A DNA stretch of 64,000 nt, taken from assembly GCA_023079485.1 (NCBI GenBank), contig CM041098.1, positions 434,001 through 498,000 of the forward strand, given 5' to 3'. Source of the DNA: Archilochus colubris (lineage: Eukaryota > Chordata > Aves > Apodiformes > Trochilidae). Positions 14,316 through 29,600 of the stretch are shown piece after piece. Below the pieces are notes generated by a model. That model did no database searches. It was given only the letters and a program-made list of their open reading frames with translations, and was not told the DNA's origin. How positions within the stretch are numbered: the first letter of the stretch is position 1; each line of letters opens with the position of its first letter. The translations under genes were made by a program, and so were the position numbers.

Positions 14316-17165
14316 GTCTCATTAAGAGGTGGACCACACAACAGAAAAAAGTACAATACAGATGCTACTCTTGATTACAATAACAGTATTGTATTGATTT
14401 TCAAATGCTGTAGGTTGGGGTTTGTTTACTTTTACAAACAAGCCTGTTCAATTTAGGTTATTTCTCTGCTAGTCAATATCTCTCATTATTTACCAATTTG
14501 CTTTAAAAGGTAGTCCATACTTGGATCACCAAGCAACAGGCATACTGAAAACCATTTATAGGAAGAAAAACTTAAGGCTATATCACCAATGTCTTCCTAG
14601 CAATATGAACACAGAAGACAATAAACTGCAGCTTAACTCATTTGTTACTATAAAAAGGGATTAATTGTTTAATAAATAATACTAGTAGAGAAGACTATAA
14701 AGACATAAGTATGATTCTTGTAGATACAACTAGAGCCACTGATGGTTTCTATCTACACAAGTCCCTTACAGGGTGGCACAGTCAGTGCAATGCTCAAGGC
14801 AATCAACACAGTACCCATAGACCATAGGCAGCTCAAATTCATAACTTCATGCAAACTATCACCCAAATTTATGCTGTTTTCTTTGGTCTTAGAATATGCA
14901 TGTCACATGTTCTTCCAGCAGCCACAGTTAACACTACCTTATAACATCTGAAAGAAACAGAGCTATGAAGTAAGGTTTCATGCCTGCAAGGACTTTTCTG
15001 ACTTCATAACTTCATTATTAGCCAAATACGCTGTGTACTTGTCAGACACTGCAATTCAATTTACAGTCTGAGTCTCCAGGAGAACACATAACCACCTTCA
15101 CTTTTCAGCTTTTCCTACCATTTAATTCAATATGCAGGCATACCCATGCTCCAACCACCAAACCTTTCTGCTGGGTATTTAGTTGTATTTAAGGTTCCTG
15201 TTTCTCCTGCTACTGCTGCCTTTCTCAGCACATTCTATATATAAGGCAAACACATCTATTCAAGCATCATTGCCTTTTGACATTTAATTTGCCCACATAC
15301 CAGTACCTCAAGGACTGGCATGATGTTTTGTGTTGCAAATTTTATGTTGCACAAGTTACCATCAAATTAACTTCAACTCAATCAGCAAAATACAAAAAGG
15401 CTTTCTTGTCTTTTACACTTATGTCAAGAAAACAGTAAACAAAGGAGAGAGCTGCTCCATGACAAGATGGTGAGCATCAGGTTGAGGTGCTGTAATCAAT
15501 GCATGCTACAAATTAAACTCACATACCCATAATTGCTTGGCTATCACTCTGCACTTCAGGTTATTCTCTAACTTACTGAAGACTAATGACAACAGACTTT
15601 AGACACCAGTGTTTTCCAGGCTTTTTACTTTTGCTACAGTCCTCCTCAAATGTGATCTTGAACTACAAAAACAAAAAGCTCTACAAGCACTCAATTATTC
15701 TGTACACTCCAAAAAGCAACATTTTGACATAATATGATATTGCCTTTTAGACTATGTTTGGCCAAGCTACTCAGTAACACAATGCTGAGATTGTTTGGTT
15801 TTTTATTTTCAACTGGCAATATAAGATGAACAGAGCTGAACACAAAGGTTAATTTTACAGTGGCATTTCTTGAAAAATCTAGATGTTTTGCCTCAGAAGC
15901 ACCACAATTAGAATAATCTTTAATAGACAAGCTTGTGTCAAAAAGATTTTCTCTGCAATTAAAATACACTTAAGAGAGACTAAAATGCCTCAGCTTTTAC
16001 CCAAAAGGCAGGTACTACTTCCACTTCTTTACAACCAGATGCCAATGTCCTTCAGCAGCAGCTAAAACACCTACAGCTCTACTCTGGGACATCATCTTGT
16101 AACTCATCATGTCTTGATATATTGACTGACCACTAAACAAAGCTCATGATTCTGTGTTTGCATTATTACTTCTTCATTTACTAATTAGCAAGCTGGTTGA
16201 TCATACCAAGAGCTCAGTCTTCATCCAAGTTTTTCAGCCCAGAGAATACAACACTTTAAAACTACATAACATGATGTTTCAAAAGCTTTAACCTGGCTTC
16301 TGATTATGTGGTTATAATTTAACATGCAAGTGTGTTATGTCTCAAGCTCAGTAAATTGACTCATTTTTTCTATGCTGTGAGATTTTTTTGGCTTTAAAAC
16401 TGCTTTGAGTCTTTCAGAAAGGGTACCAAGAAGTAATTCCCATGCAGTTTTACAATTGCATAAAGGTGTCCTTCAACAGAGCCCTTGCCTGCACCCTGGC
16501 AAAGTCCCAGTGAGCTGTTTTCTCTCTCAATGGGCAACAAACTCTAGGAGGTGGTCCTGAACCAGCCCCCCATACACTTCAGAGATACTTAAACACAGCC
16601 CTTTTCTTGAAAATTTAAACATTTCTCAGCTATAGCTTCTATTTCAGCCTTAAGAAAAATCCATAATCAGAAGTGTTTGCATGTTGTGCCCTGGTGTAAT
16701 TTTAGAGCAGGGTTATATTCCCTGGAGTATTCCCCATTTAACTGCCCCTTGCAGGTGCATATCAGGCACAAAGCACCTGATAAAAGGGCAAGGTCCAACA
16801 CGCATTTCTAGACAAGTCTTTCCCAGGTCTGAATGCCAAAGTGATAAAGTCACAGCACCCCATGGCTACCTGACTGCTCTGTTCTGTCATACCATGTTTT
16901 AGCCAAAGGTTGCAGATAATATCTTTCCCATTTAATCTAATGCATCACCCAAATTTTCCAACCTGAAAATACAATGCAGAACAGAAAAGATAAACAGTAT
17001 TCTTTGAGGGTGAAAGGAGTGCTTATATGAGATGATTATTTTTTAGGCATTAGCTGCCTATTGAGTCAGACAAATCATAGCAGCTGCTGGAACACAGTAG
17101 CATAAGAATGGTTTCCATGGAGAACAAAAAAGGTCAAATGATAATCTATTGAAAAGTATTCAACT

Positions 17166-17185
17166 CTATCATTCGAGAATGATAG
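17166..17185. repeat. 9-bp inverted repeat with 2-base centre
   Basis: CTATCATTC and GAATGATAG are exact complements separated by GA. This is a near-perfect 20-bp palindrome in otherwise plain intronic sequence. Confidence 0.8.
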
Positions 17186-20100
17186 TCAGATTTTTTAAAT
17201 TATGTAAAAACCTGGCATGTATGTTGATTATTTACATTGCTTATCATCTGCAGCTTGAAGGCAACATCTCGGGTAAAAGCTGTCATGAAAATACACATGT
17301 ATTGCAAAGGAGAAGCTGACAGGAAGATAAAGGTGGTGAAAACTGAAGTAAAGGTGGCAGAGTTACACATGGTCCAGTAATGGGGTTAGGTGTGCACATG
17401 GAATTTATTTTATGCAATTAAATGTCAGGTTATAAAAAAGCAAGAATATAATTAGTTCAGCATAATGTAGTGCCATCTAGATGGAACTGGAGCCTTGTGT
17501 ACTCACCAAACAATTTGTACTAAAATAATACAAGCTGTTCAAACAAATTGACATTTTTAATCCCTATTTACAACAGACCTTTATTATCAGTCTTTGAGAT
17601 ATGCTGTTTATTATGAATACAAAATCTTTCAAAATACTTGGGGAAGAATTAATCTGGAAATTGCTAGAGCCACTTGCCACAAAATAATCAAGTCAAGATA
17701 ATACTCCACTTAGCAGAGTCATCTAAAGAAAGGTAACATTGCATTAAAACAAGGAAAATACAGTCCTGAACTTAAATAATAATTTAATTGGGTTACCTAA
17801 AACCTTCTGCAAGGAAAAGAGTTTTGCGTATTCCATTATATGAAGGTAAAAAATAAGGGCAATCTCCTGGTTGTGGTGTTATTCCAATTAACCCCCCTCT
17901 AGAGCTGCTAAAACACCCTTTCCTCCAAGACATTAAAGAACTGAATTTTAACATTTAAACCCAAATTATTACTTAACAATAACTGCAATTAACAGGAAAT
18001 ACTCTTATAAGCATTTATAGGAGATGCACTAAGTACCAGTGGTCCTGAAGGTCATAATTAGTGAAATCCTTACACAAGACAAAAAAACCCAAAAAAACTC
18101 AAGTCTGCAGAGGTAAGAATTGGGAGAGAAAAAAACAAAACAAAACACCTCAGTCTTCAAGATCTACCCCTATGAAAGGGAAAATTTGGTCGGTTATTGC
18201 CAAATGTGAGCAAGCTAACATTCATCTGCTTTTATTTCTCCCAAAGTTTTTCTGCATCAGAACACATTCCAAAATTCACATCAAACTTTAAAAAAAAAAA
18301 CCAACCTTATTCTTCATCACAGACAGTGCAAGTCATCTTGCATTTTACGCATTTATCACTAATTCCATTAGGAATCTGAATCATGTTGCTGCCTAGCCTT
18401 AATCTCATTTAAGAAAAGATTAACCTTTGACTTTTCACCATGTAATCAACTCCTGAGAATCACAATGTGAGAAGGGACACGTGACACTCACATCTCCAGT
18501 GTCATTAAAGGACATTTCCAATTACTCTTATATTGCCTGCTTGTAAATAGAAACTATTTAGAAGGAAATATTCCTGTATTTCAAGCTATGCTAATCAGAA
18601 AGTATCAAAAGTTGTGTCAGGACAGCCAGTTTCCATGTGAGACAAAATATGTTTCTGATTGCAGAACATGGAGTAATTATTTCAGCTCTACAGTAAGAGA
18701 AGACACAAACACTCCTGTAACTGAGTAAATAAAGTAAACCCTGGCTAGAATATTAAAATAACAGAAAATTTATCTACAGAAAATTAGCAATGCTGGCAGT
18801 GAACATGACTTAACCTGAATGAAGAAGGGTGCCTGTTCTACTCCAGAATGATATTTCCAAAAGAGTAATTTGAAATTAAGTTTCCTATCCAACCAATGCT
18901 TATATCCCACATAAACTTATGTATTTTGAATAACCTACAGAGGTTCTTAGGCTTCTCACCTCAAGACTGAATTAATTTTTGTTTTTAAACATCCGCATGG
19001 GGGAAGGGTGTGAAGAAGTGTTGAAAGCTTGAAACCAGCTACACAGGCAGAGTATTAAAAGGGAAGAAATTGTTCCCAAAATGAAGTAGCAGTTCATACA
19101 GAAATGTCATAGCCTTGAGTTCACTGGAAACCTATAATCATTCAAGGGGAGTATTGCAGATAGCCAGCAATGGTGAGGATGTGCCATGGTACCCTACCTG
19201 CGACACAGCTTCCTCAGATGATTTCATATTTCAGGAAGGAATAGGAAACCACACACTGCTAAATGTCTGGAAGTCAGCTTCCTCCTGACCTCTGAGCTTC
19301 CCGCACAAATCAGGTACTGCAGCAGTACAAAACACTTCATTCTACCTGTAATTCAGACAATAAACACCAGGACTTTGCAAAGATAATTGTTAAGAAACCT
19401 CAGATATGGAGCAGCACATGTTACTTGAAGACTGAAGAGATTAAGCTCAGCAGTGAGCGTGATGATCCCTGAATCTTGCCTCAACACACGTTTGCAAAGC
19501 AAGGTAACCAGTTGTGTTTTGGACTCTGCCAAATACTTTCTTAAGCTAATATTGGTATTTTAACCACAGCTCGAATTCCTTGACTGAAGTAAATATGCCT
19601 TTATGGTAGATTGCTTTTTCTGGACATCTGCCACTCCAGACATTATCCCTCATTAATGACAGAAATGGGACTTGCACTTGTCAAGAAACTGCTTTAGACA
19701 CACATTCTGTGTTTTCTTTTTTCCAACACAGGATACAGAAAGTAGTAACTTATTCATCTATACATAGCAAATATTCATTTAACAATTAAACATTTAAACT
19801 CCTTTTAACACAATTAATTCTCATCTCCAGATATTTTTTAAAGTATTATTCTCACATGGCTTTGAATTTTATTTTATTTCTGCAAATCTACCAAGAAGCA
19901 GATCTTGTCAGATGGTTAATTTGTCATGCTGCAGTGAATAAAATGCATTATACCACTGATCTTATGACCCTGAGTGAAATGACAGGTTCCTTGCATTATG
20001 AAGCTATATATCAATAGTCTGTACAACCTCTATGCTGATGGCATACACAGTCTCTGGCATTCCTTCTAGCCACATACTTCTCAAGTGGAGCATTTCCTTT

Positions 20101-23100
20101 AACACCCTGTTACAAATAAAACTTGAGTAGCCAAACCATAAATACGGTATTATTATTACTATATAGACATTAATTGTATTTGGTTTTGATGCTTTAGTGT
20201 TTGTTTTGTCTTTTTAAATACAGCTATTTTTCCATTAAAAAGAATTTCTGTTTTACTCAATGTATGCAAACTTCACTGAAGAATGTCAGTACATTCATTT
20301 ACTATCTAATATTTTAGACTAAGAAAAGAAGTAAATAAAATCATACCTCTTTTGAGGTGACATCCTAACAAAGACTCAGAAAATTAAAATACAGCTACAA
20401 TCAAGTCATGGCAACGCCAAGAAATCAGAACAGCTGTTAGTAAAACCTTGAAGGACCATTTTAATTCAGTATTTGTTGTTACATCTTAATGCTGTAAAAC
20501 CTAAAAGTTAATGTAAATTTTTCCTTCAGAGAACAGCACAAAAGAAGATCTCATTCTCAAAGCTGTTAAGTAGTTAAAAGTTGAGGGATCTGTTGCTATT
20601 TCTTCAAAGACAATTTGTAACATGTTTTCCTACTTTTCTCTTACTCTGCCTTCCATTATTAAAACTGGTTGACAAAGAAATGTCAGAACTGATGTTATTA
20701 CTGAATGTATTAAATTATATAAAACTTGTATGTATAGAAAAGACAGGTAGCTTCACGTAAATATAAAAACTTTGAAATTTAAATATTAGTTGTATGTTAT
20801 TCATGACATGTAAACTGACTTCGTAGTTCAGATCTGTCGTATCACAGTTCTTGAAATTTTCACAATACCCTAACCAAGCAAAAAAATTGTCAAAATACAG
20901 ACTCAATAAATTAAAAAAATACCCGCATTGCCTCATAATAGTAAATAAAGTTTGCTGAAGCAGTGGCACACTATAGATTGCTCTTCATGGTCCAGTGATT
21001 AATTCAAGGACAAGGTAGTTTTATATGTCAATGCTTCAGGTGTCATATAACCCAACAACTAATGTAAATTCAATACAATCAACTAAAGAGGATGGCTTTC
21101 ATCTCATCTTGTGAGAGGTTATACAGAAAGGTTCCAATCTCCTTAATGGGTCTTGTCTGCAAGACTAAATCCAGCAGCAGCCAAGCCTCTGCCCAAATGC
21201 TGATATGACAGCAAATAAAGTTTCTTTCTCTCACCAAAAAAAAAAACCAACAAACAAACCCCCAAAACCAACCCAAAGAATAAAAACAAAGTGAGGAAGA
21301 AACAAAACCACAGAGGAACTATCTACTTACCACAGCTCATTGTATGATGAACACTGAGGTCCCAAATTCACTGATAAAACTGTGCTTGCCTGCATACCTC
21401 CAGACAACACAAGTTTTGAAGATTCAGAAGAACCCCCAAACACAGTGCAGTTAAATACACCTCCCCACATTTATGACTCTTCCATTAGAAACTGAACAAG
21501 CAGAATGCCTGTGCCTCTTGTTGCAACCTGATCCATCTCCATGCATTTGTTTTGTTTGTTAGGGGACTTAGTATTCCTCTCAAACCTTAAATGCTCTTAA
21601 GTCCTGTCTGGAGCTCTGAGTTGGTAGGGAGGAGCAGTGCCAGCACCAGCCTGGTGAGCACTGCACTGCTGCTGCTAATTCACTCACAACTGGGCTCTTT
21701 TCTCCCTTGTCTGATACACCTGTGTGTCAAACAATCTGCAGGTGTGGATTTGAATGGCAAAACCAAAAGGTTCAAATAAGTAAAGGACAGCACCTCCTGC
21801 TGACAAGTGAAGCAGTGTTTTATTTGTAGAAATTACCCGTACCTAAACCAAGAAGCTTTTATATAGCTTCACAGCTATTATTGTACAAACTCCATTCAAT
21901 GACTTTTCCATGCACCAAATAAATCTTGTGAATTAAGCTACACGAATTCTGCAGTTGATCTGTTCCATATTCTCTGTTATTTCTTCTATGTGAAACAGCA
22001 CTGCTGAGGTGTCTATTCCGTAGCTTCTAAACTGCAGCATATTTTTTACTACAGCTTTACAAGTATGTTACACAGCTTCCCTGTGAAACAGAAATTAAGC
22101 AAGCAGCTGTAATTACTACCTGGTATTTGGCAGTGAGAAGTAACAAACTTCTCTTCATGGGATCAGTCACCCCCTCTTGTAGCAACTCAAACATTACATC
22201 AACTTCACAAACCCTAAAGTCAGACTTCAGAACTATTTCCCCAGCCACTTCTCCAAGATGCAAAGGAGAGGAACAAACACATCCTGTCCTCAGGCAGATT
22301 CTGGAGCATGCAAAAATTAACAGTTTAAGCACCACATACACCTTCAAAGTAAATAAGCCTACTCTCTTTACTTGGGAAAGAGATGTTTTTTATTAAGTCA
22401 AAAGGTCACACAAGTAGCAGCTTTTGTACAGGAAAGGAAGATGCACAAAATGAATAGCTTTTAAAACTAGTTTAGTCAAAATACACCTACTCTTATTCTG
22501 CTCTTCATAATCAACAGTTAGTGCACTTTTATACACAAAATAATTGTGCTGAATCAGACACTTGTCTGAAAGTTACAATTATCCTCGATCTGATGAGTTG
22601 GAGATTATCCTGTGTGGCAGTTTTGCAATTACAAATTATTGATCTATAGACAAAAGTAAGGCTAACTTACAGGGATTTAATTCTTAATGTACTTTGTACT
22701 TCAAAACAATGAAAAGTACATGAAGTATTTATTCTTCTAAGTTAACAAATAGTTAACACATGCCAGTTTGACAGCTAGCTTCCTGACTAAGTACAATAGT
22801 GTGGGTTATTTGGCTATCTGGATTTTAGAAAGCCCAAAAGAAAAACATACATAGGTTTCCAACATCAAGTATCCAGAATATTTATATTGCATGGCTCCGT
22901 GTCCCTGCTCACCACTCAGGAATGGTAATTAACTTCACATTCTCCATTTCAACCACCCCTGGATGCCATTGTTTCACACTTATCTCTGCACTTCTTCACT
23001 GCTTGGAACACTAGACATTTCTCTACACAACTGTGAGCATTTGTTCAGCACTTCATAGGACAAGTTCTTTTATCCTCTTTCTTCAGCTGGCAGAGGCAGA

Positions 23101-24692
23101 ATAAAGGTTTCATTGCCTACAGTCCCCTGCAAAAGTCCTTTGTAACTGTACACCTGAACAGTTTTTAGTCAAATACCTCCCATTTTAGTTTCAGTGTGAC
23201 TAGACAGTCAGCTATTTAAAAAGGACATGTGGGCTAGTGTGGGTCACAGAGAAGTGTGAGTCAGTGGCAGAACCAAAATCCATTCCTATCTGTCCGTCTG
23301 ACACTTGTGCAAACAAGGGAGAAGCTGAGGAACTGGGCTTCTAAGTCTGCCTGACTTTTTGGATAAGAAACACCAACCAAACAGCTGCACACTCTTTTCT
23401 ATTTAAAGACTGACTGAAGCCTTCAACATCACAAGTTGACTAATAGCATAAAGCCCTTCTGAAATAAAGCTGATGAGCAGTCCTCCTCCTGAAATGACTA
23501 AGTGTAAGTCACAGATTTAATCTCATCCCCCTTTTAAGTCTGCATTTCCTTTTATATTTCTCTGCATAATCTTTTTTTTTGCAGCAAGCCAAGAGGGTTT
23601 TTTATCATATAGTCTGTAGTTAAAAAGCTAGGGATTACCAATGTATTCTACCATTGCATGAAATTACCCTCAAATTATTTTTTCAATTGTAGAAAAAAAT
23701 TTCATACACCAAGTAGCACACTGTATGTAGAACCTGCTCTATCCTGTATAATTCACATGGCACATGAAAATTACTTTACACCCAATTATATGAAGTCAAA
23801 TGGCAAATTAATCTGCCCACATATCACTTAAAAAATAAGCAGTCAAAATAAATGTTGCACATTCCCAATCCACAAGTGACATGCTGTAGTAAATTTATCC
23901 TTGACTTAGCATTTCTGTGGTATTCTTATGCTTCGAGTCAGAGACCAAACCTAACATTCAAACAAATAAATATTATAACCAAGTCAAAGTTAGGATAAAC
24001 AACACTTACAATGGATATAGCAAAGCTAACACTTATACACCAGTTGACAGAACAGCTACATTTGTTATTTTTGAAACATGTAAAGCCTTATAGCTTACAT
24101 CTTGACAGCAACAACAGGCTCCATGACAGAACTAGAAATATCTTCCCATTTTCGCTTTTTTACTTGACAGCATTTATAAAAAACAGTCTAGCTCTAGTCT
24201 GTGAATAACCAATACTCTAATTCTCTAAGCATTACTTACTTTTAGTTTTGCAGTTTCAAAAATTATAGTTAAGTACCCAAAGCAATAAAGATCAATCCAC
24301 CTGTAAGTCTATTAAAACCAACTCACATCTACCTGTTTGATTTTCCAAAGATCACTCTCACCACAACCAGACTACTAAAGACTCCAGAAGTACTTCAGAC
24401 ATACCCAGCTTCCACTGAGCAGCTACCACCTTGCTCCATAATTGAATTTCTGTGCTTGAAGAAGTACTGTGTACCATTTAAGATTCAAATTCTGGCCCTA
24501 AACATCGCACTCCCAGGTATGAAACACAACTATGATGGAAATACCCCACAAGAACATTGAATCATGTGCCTGCAGTTAGACCTACAAGCCATCCCAAGCA
24601 GGCCAAGTTCTACACAAAATCTACCCCTCTTGCTCAGTGTCATTCATCATCCAAATTCCTGATGTCTTTCCAAGGATTTTTCCCACAATTAA

Positions 24693-25262
24693 GTGAAACG
24701 GCAAGTTATTTATTTCCAATTTTACATATCCCAACAACTACTTTCTCATCTGCCACCCAGAGGAGCAGGTTCCACAACTACCCATGGGAACCCAGAGGCA
24801 CAGCAACCACAGCCACTAAAAGGAAGCTGGGGCAGAGCTCTGACAGCACCAACACTCACTGAAACTGCAGCTTCAGGCATGGCAAAGTGCCAGGGAGCTC
24901 TGGCATCCCCTCAGGTCTGCTCAACAGAAGCACCCACACACTTCATTGTGTTTCAGGGAATTAATCCAGAAAGGGAAGAAAACTCCTTATGCTTTGTGTT
25001 CCTCTGTGAAACAGGCAGGACAATCAATCCAACCTACAGTCACTCTGCAGGAATTCAGAAGTCCTGGAGGAAAGGGGTGAGGGGTAAACTAATGGTTGGG
25101 ACTGTGGCAAGAACCAGGTGTCAGTCACCACCTGTCCCAGAGACCAGTGGCACAACCTCACTCTTACAGCTTTGCACAAGAGCTGTTCCAAGACCCACGG
25201 CACTGTGGTTTGGGAAGCAACCACACAAGAGCCAAAAAACCACCTCTGTTTATTTAAGCTGA
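24693..25262 (+). other. GC-richer patch with a 189-codon open frame, probably non-coding
   Basis: This is the longest open frame in the window. It starts only at GTG in the listed frame and has no Kozak context. Its translation is rich in P, T, S and Q, with no recognisable domain, signal or membrane segment. The patch is visibly less AT-rich than its surroundings, which lowers the stop-codon frequency and explains the length. A 66-codon frame on the other strand overlaps it. An aataaa lies just downstream at about 25271. I see no splice-site pattern that would make it an exon. A decayed retrotransposon or LTR is possible. Confidence 0.25.
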
Positions 25263-26368
25263 GGTGAATGAATAAAGAGGTTTGACTTGGAAACTGCTGT
25301 GTCCCATAACCAGGAAACTTCTACTTGAGTGCACTCACAAATCACACCCACAGCAGGTCTGACCAAAATAGCAGGTATTTACAGCAGTTTGCCTCACACG
25401 AGATAAATTCAATACATTTTGGAGTACTGAGAGCAGTTTCAGTTTTCTACTATTCTGCCTTTGGCCTACAGTCATAATTAGTGTCCTTGCAGAATATAAT
25501 TCTGGTATTTGTAAACACATTATAAAGTAGACTTCTCTATATTGCCTCAATATGCCATGTGATTTCTTCCACTTTAGGATTCAATAAAACAGTTTAAAGC
25601 CATTTTACCACAAACAACCTGCCCCTGTTGTAGGTAGATCTTAGAAGACAATTATCAGCACTGACTAATGAGAAATTAACTATTAACTTTGCATATTTCC
25701 TCAGTATCTTTAGTATTTAAATGGATTTGTGCCAGTCCTTCTCTGTCCCCATTCTTTGCTTAGGAGCCATGCACCAGCAGCACTGAAATGCTGGCATGCT
25801 TGACAACAAAAAAAATTCAGCTGCTGCTTTCTTGGGTTGTTTGGCTTTTTTCTTGTCTTTTCTTTTTCCCCTTCTCTTTTAAACAAGGTACAGCAACAAT
25901 TTGATAGCCCAGCAGTGTTTTGCCCTCCTGAACCCTGGCAGTGACCCAGAGGATTTTCACTCTACTGCTAATCAGGATTCTGGCTGTGGCCATTTCCCAT
26001 GACATAGCTGAAATTCTCCAAAACTTGCCCTCTCAACTTCACTAGCCAGGCCATACTGAAACTATTTGCTGAATATTTAGGCTGTCAGTCACCACCACCC
26101 GTTCCCTGGACTCCTGTGGCCACAGTGCCAGGTCTGCAAACCTTCTACCCTTACTGTTATTGACCTGACCTGCAATCAAAAGGAAAAACTCCCTGTGGGA
26201 AGCAGCTTCTCCTACAGACCAGCAGCACCACAGCAGAACTAGCAGGTGCTCTTACCTGTCACACACTGAATTCTGTTACAGAAAAATGTAAGAAAGCAAA
26301 GATTTTCTAACTACAGTAGACCATTATAAATCTTTTCGGGTTGTTATTTTGGGTTTTTTCCTTTTGCT

Positions 26369-26480
26369 AAAAAACAAAACAAACGAATAACAAAGAAACA
26401 AAGAAACCACACAAAAAGAAAGCCCACAAACAAAATACCCAAAGAGTAACCAAACCCCACCAAAAACCAAACAAGGCAGT
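26369..26480. repeat. A/C-rich low-complexity tract
   Basis: The plus strand is almost free of T here, built from aaac, aaag and cccac words. It sits about 100 bp left of the GAAA microsatellite. Confidence 0.7.
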
Positions 26481-26580
26481 TCTTGTCTATACCCTCAAGA
26501 AATGCAGAGTAAAACAGCTCTCAGTCATCCTGACAACTACCCAACCCTCTGTGGAAAGGAGAGCTACAGGGCTATGAGGT

Positions 26581-26615
26581 GAAAGAAAAAGAAAGAAAGA
26601 AAGAAAGAAAAAAAA
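26581..26615. repeat. (GAAA)n microsatellite
   Basis: Five consecutive GAAA units follow an interrupted start, and the tract ends in an A run. It is a likely polymorphic microsatellite. Confidence 0.9.
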
Positions 26616-29600
26616 CCTTCCTGAAATTCACATAATGGTCTAATTTGAATAATTAATATGTACTTCACTTATTACCCATCACTGACATACCAGTCTAGGC
26701 ACCATAATTCATTCCCCTTGGCTGATTAGCTCAGAACTCTTAACTACTTGGTTAATCTGCATGACACAAATGTAGGATTTTGGAATATTTTTGTTCCCAT
26801 AGAAACTCTAAGATTTTTTTTAGGGAGAAAAAAACCCTACTTAGGAAAAAAACATATTTTGACATACAAATTTAGGTATGCAATTCCATAACTTAATTGT
26901 GTATTTGACCGAAACTGAGCCTTCCAAGAACTCATCCCCTTCAGTAGCAGAAGGATGGATAAACATGCAAGAAACAGACAAGTGTCAAAATATTCTTGCT
27001 GCAGATTGCATGTTTACCTCCAAACCACCAAGGAATACACCCTTTTTTAAAAGAAGCACACAATATAAAGATTAAACTCAACCATATTTGTCTCCATAAG
27101 GATATCCCAGCTCTGCCACTTCTCCATCTCATTTTAGCTGCAGTTTGGGCCTACTTGAATCTCCTTATCTTTTACTTCACTTCTCAATCCTACTTGTGAC
27201 ATGGGCATAATTTTGCATTAGCTTAAAATGTCTGAAATTGAGCATAACCCAGTGGAAACAAATACAATATCTCCTTTTAACCATCCTTTTAAAATAGTTG
27301 GGATTTTTATGTAATTTAAGTAGACTGCTGACCCTGTAGTAACATTACTTTAGAGGCTGTTTGGGAATAAATTTGGAAATTTAATCAAGATCATCAGATT
27401 TAGATTAGAATGAGAACAATTCTATTTCTGTCATTGCAACCTTAAACTAAGTTAACATAATTTAAATTCAAAAGCTATGTTCTCTGTGAGCTTGAGACCA
27501 ATTTGCCCTTCTTTCAAATATCACCATTACGCAGACAAAACTGCCAATGAGTGGATCTGAAAATCTTGGTACATTCAATTATGTAGGTTCTGAAAACAAT
27601 ATGAAGAATTGCTGTTTTCAGCAATGCCATTCATGACAATCCAGCATTATTTTCAAAAGCATAGACTCTCAGTACTGATACATCCATGAGCTTCCTGACT
27701 GCAACCAGGGACTGAAATGGGCTGGTAGCCAATTAGTAGCTGCAATTTCATCATAAGACTCACAGAAGTGGCTACAAAAGTCTGATAAGTATTTTTCCTC
27801 CTTTACAAGGGCAGGGAAACAGGGGTCTTCAAGAAAAACACTGAAAATCTTTGCCCCCATAGGAAGACTTGAAGCCACCATGGCATCTCCACTCTGAAGA
27901 GGCAGGAAAACTTGGAGGACATATGAGCTGTCTATACTACACACCCTTTTTTCTTTTGATTATTTTCTAGGAGAAACTGGAAAGGCACTCATGTGCATTT
28001 GTGACACAATCATCCAAACACAGCCTACTGTGCACCTCCTTAAGGGGGCTGTAAGCAGAACAGAACCAGGTCACCTTCAAGAAAGGGGCACAGCAAATAA
28101 GTTTGTCCCATAAGATAAAATGTAAAAACATTTAACACCTCAGCCCATCCTACCTCTGAAAAGGACACCAAAGCCAGCATTACTAACAGTTCTGAATAGC
28201 ACAATTTAGGGCAGAAGACAACTGAAAATTACTTCCTTAAGCAGCCTTTCATCAATTCCATCTCCTGCCAACTTCAAACTTTGTGGGAGTTGTGAACCCT
28301 CATCTCACTCCCTCACCATCCTGGTGATGAGCAGAATCTTGCATCTTAGGCACAGTATCTATCAGCAGCCACAAAAATCCTCTGAACAACATTTCATTTG
28401 GAATAGATGTGCAAGAGAACAAGAAAGAGAAGAAAAAAAACACAATTGAGAACCTCAACCAAGAGTAAACACCAAATCTTGAACCATCTAAAAACTTCCA
28501 AGCCATGGCATTAAATACTGCAAATAATATACTCATGCACAGAATACTTGAGATTGTTGGGGACCCACCAAAGCACGGCCAGATGCAAAGTTGGGTGGTG
28601 TTAATATACTCTATTTTTTTTCTTAACTGACAGCATCAAAACAGAAGAATCGCTTTCTACAGGAGAAAGAAACAAAGGAGACTGACAATGTAAAACTAAA
28701 TATGAAATCCTTAAAAGCTAGGCCCATCAATGGGGAAAAAAATTTTAAACCCAGCAACTGCTAATACAGGACAAGCAACTGGCTCTATTTCTACAACTTG
28801 TACAGATGGAAATCAGCTGTGTTTCTTGAAAAGTTACTCCAAAAAAACAGCCAAGTATCTCAATGGCTGCATAATTCAAAAAGTGCAGTTTAAAGGCACA
28901 AAGAAGCACTGTCACAGGCTACTCAACTCAGCAAAGATTTTCAGTGAAGACATCAATACCTTCATCTCTAGGGTTTGAATCCCCACTGCTAACTGGAAGA
29001 GTTTGAACTTCAGTATGAATATCTGAAATTTTCATAGATAAAAATAGCTTCTCCAGAGCTTTTAACTATTTTATCCTTTCAGGTCACTCTGCTTAAGGGA
29101 GATAATAGGCTGAAAGACTAAAGAACAGTTTACTCTGGCTTTCTTCCTTCCAAACATTGGTGAGCACAGACAAATATGAAGTAGAAACACTCTACTAAGA
29201 CAATGTCTTCCTCATTTGGGGGACAAAGCCACAGAAACATTCTGGTGTCCTACATCCTCACTTTTCCTTATATCTTGGTATGCTCAATGTGCCTTCAAGG
29301 AAGAGATAAATCCTTCTCATCTTTTCATGACATTGTTTTGAGGGCAAGGACTCCATGAAGATAATTAAGAGGTATAGAAAAAATCCCAGACTGGTAAAAA
29401 AAAAAGTGTCAAGTTTTAAAGATCATTTACAGTGTCTATAAAATTGTAGTTATTTACATACACATTTTACAAACTTGAACTACAAAGCTTAAAATACCCT
29501 AGCTCATATTTCTGCCAAGTGTGATGTCAGACATGAAGCCTGTAATCCACAGGTCAGACAATTTGGTGATTGGCTCTTGGTTCATGCACTTATTTAAGGA

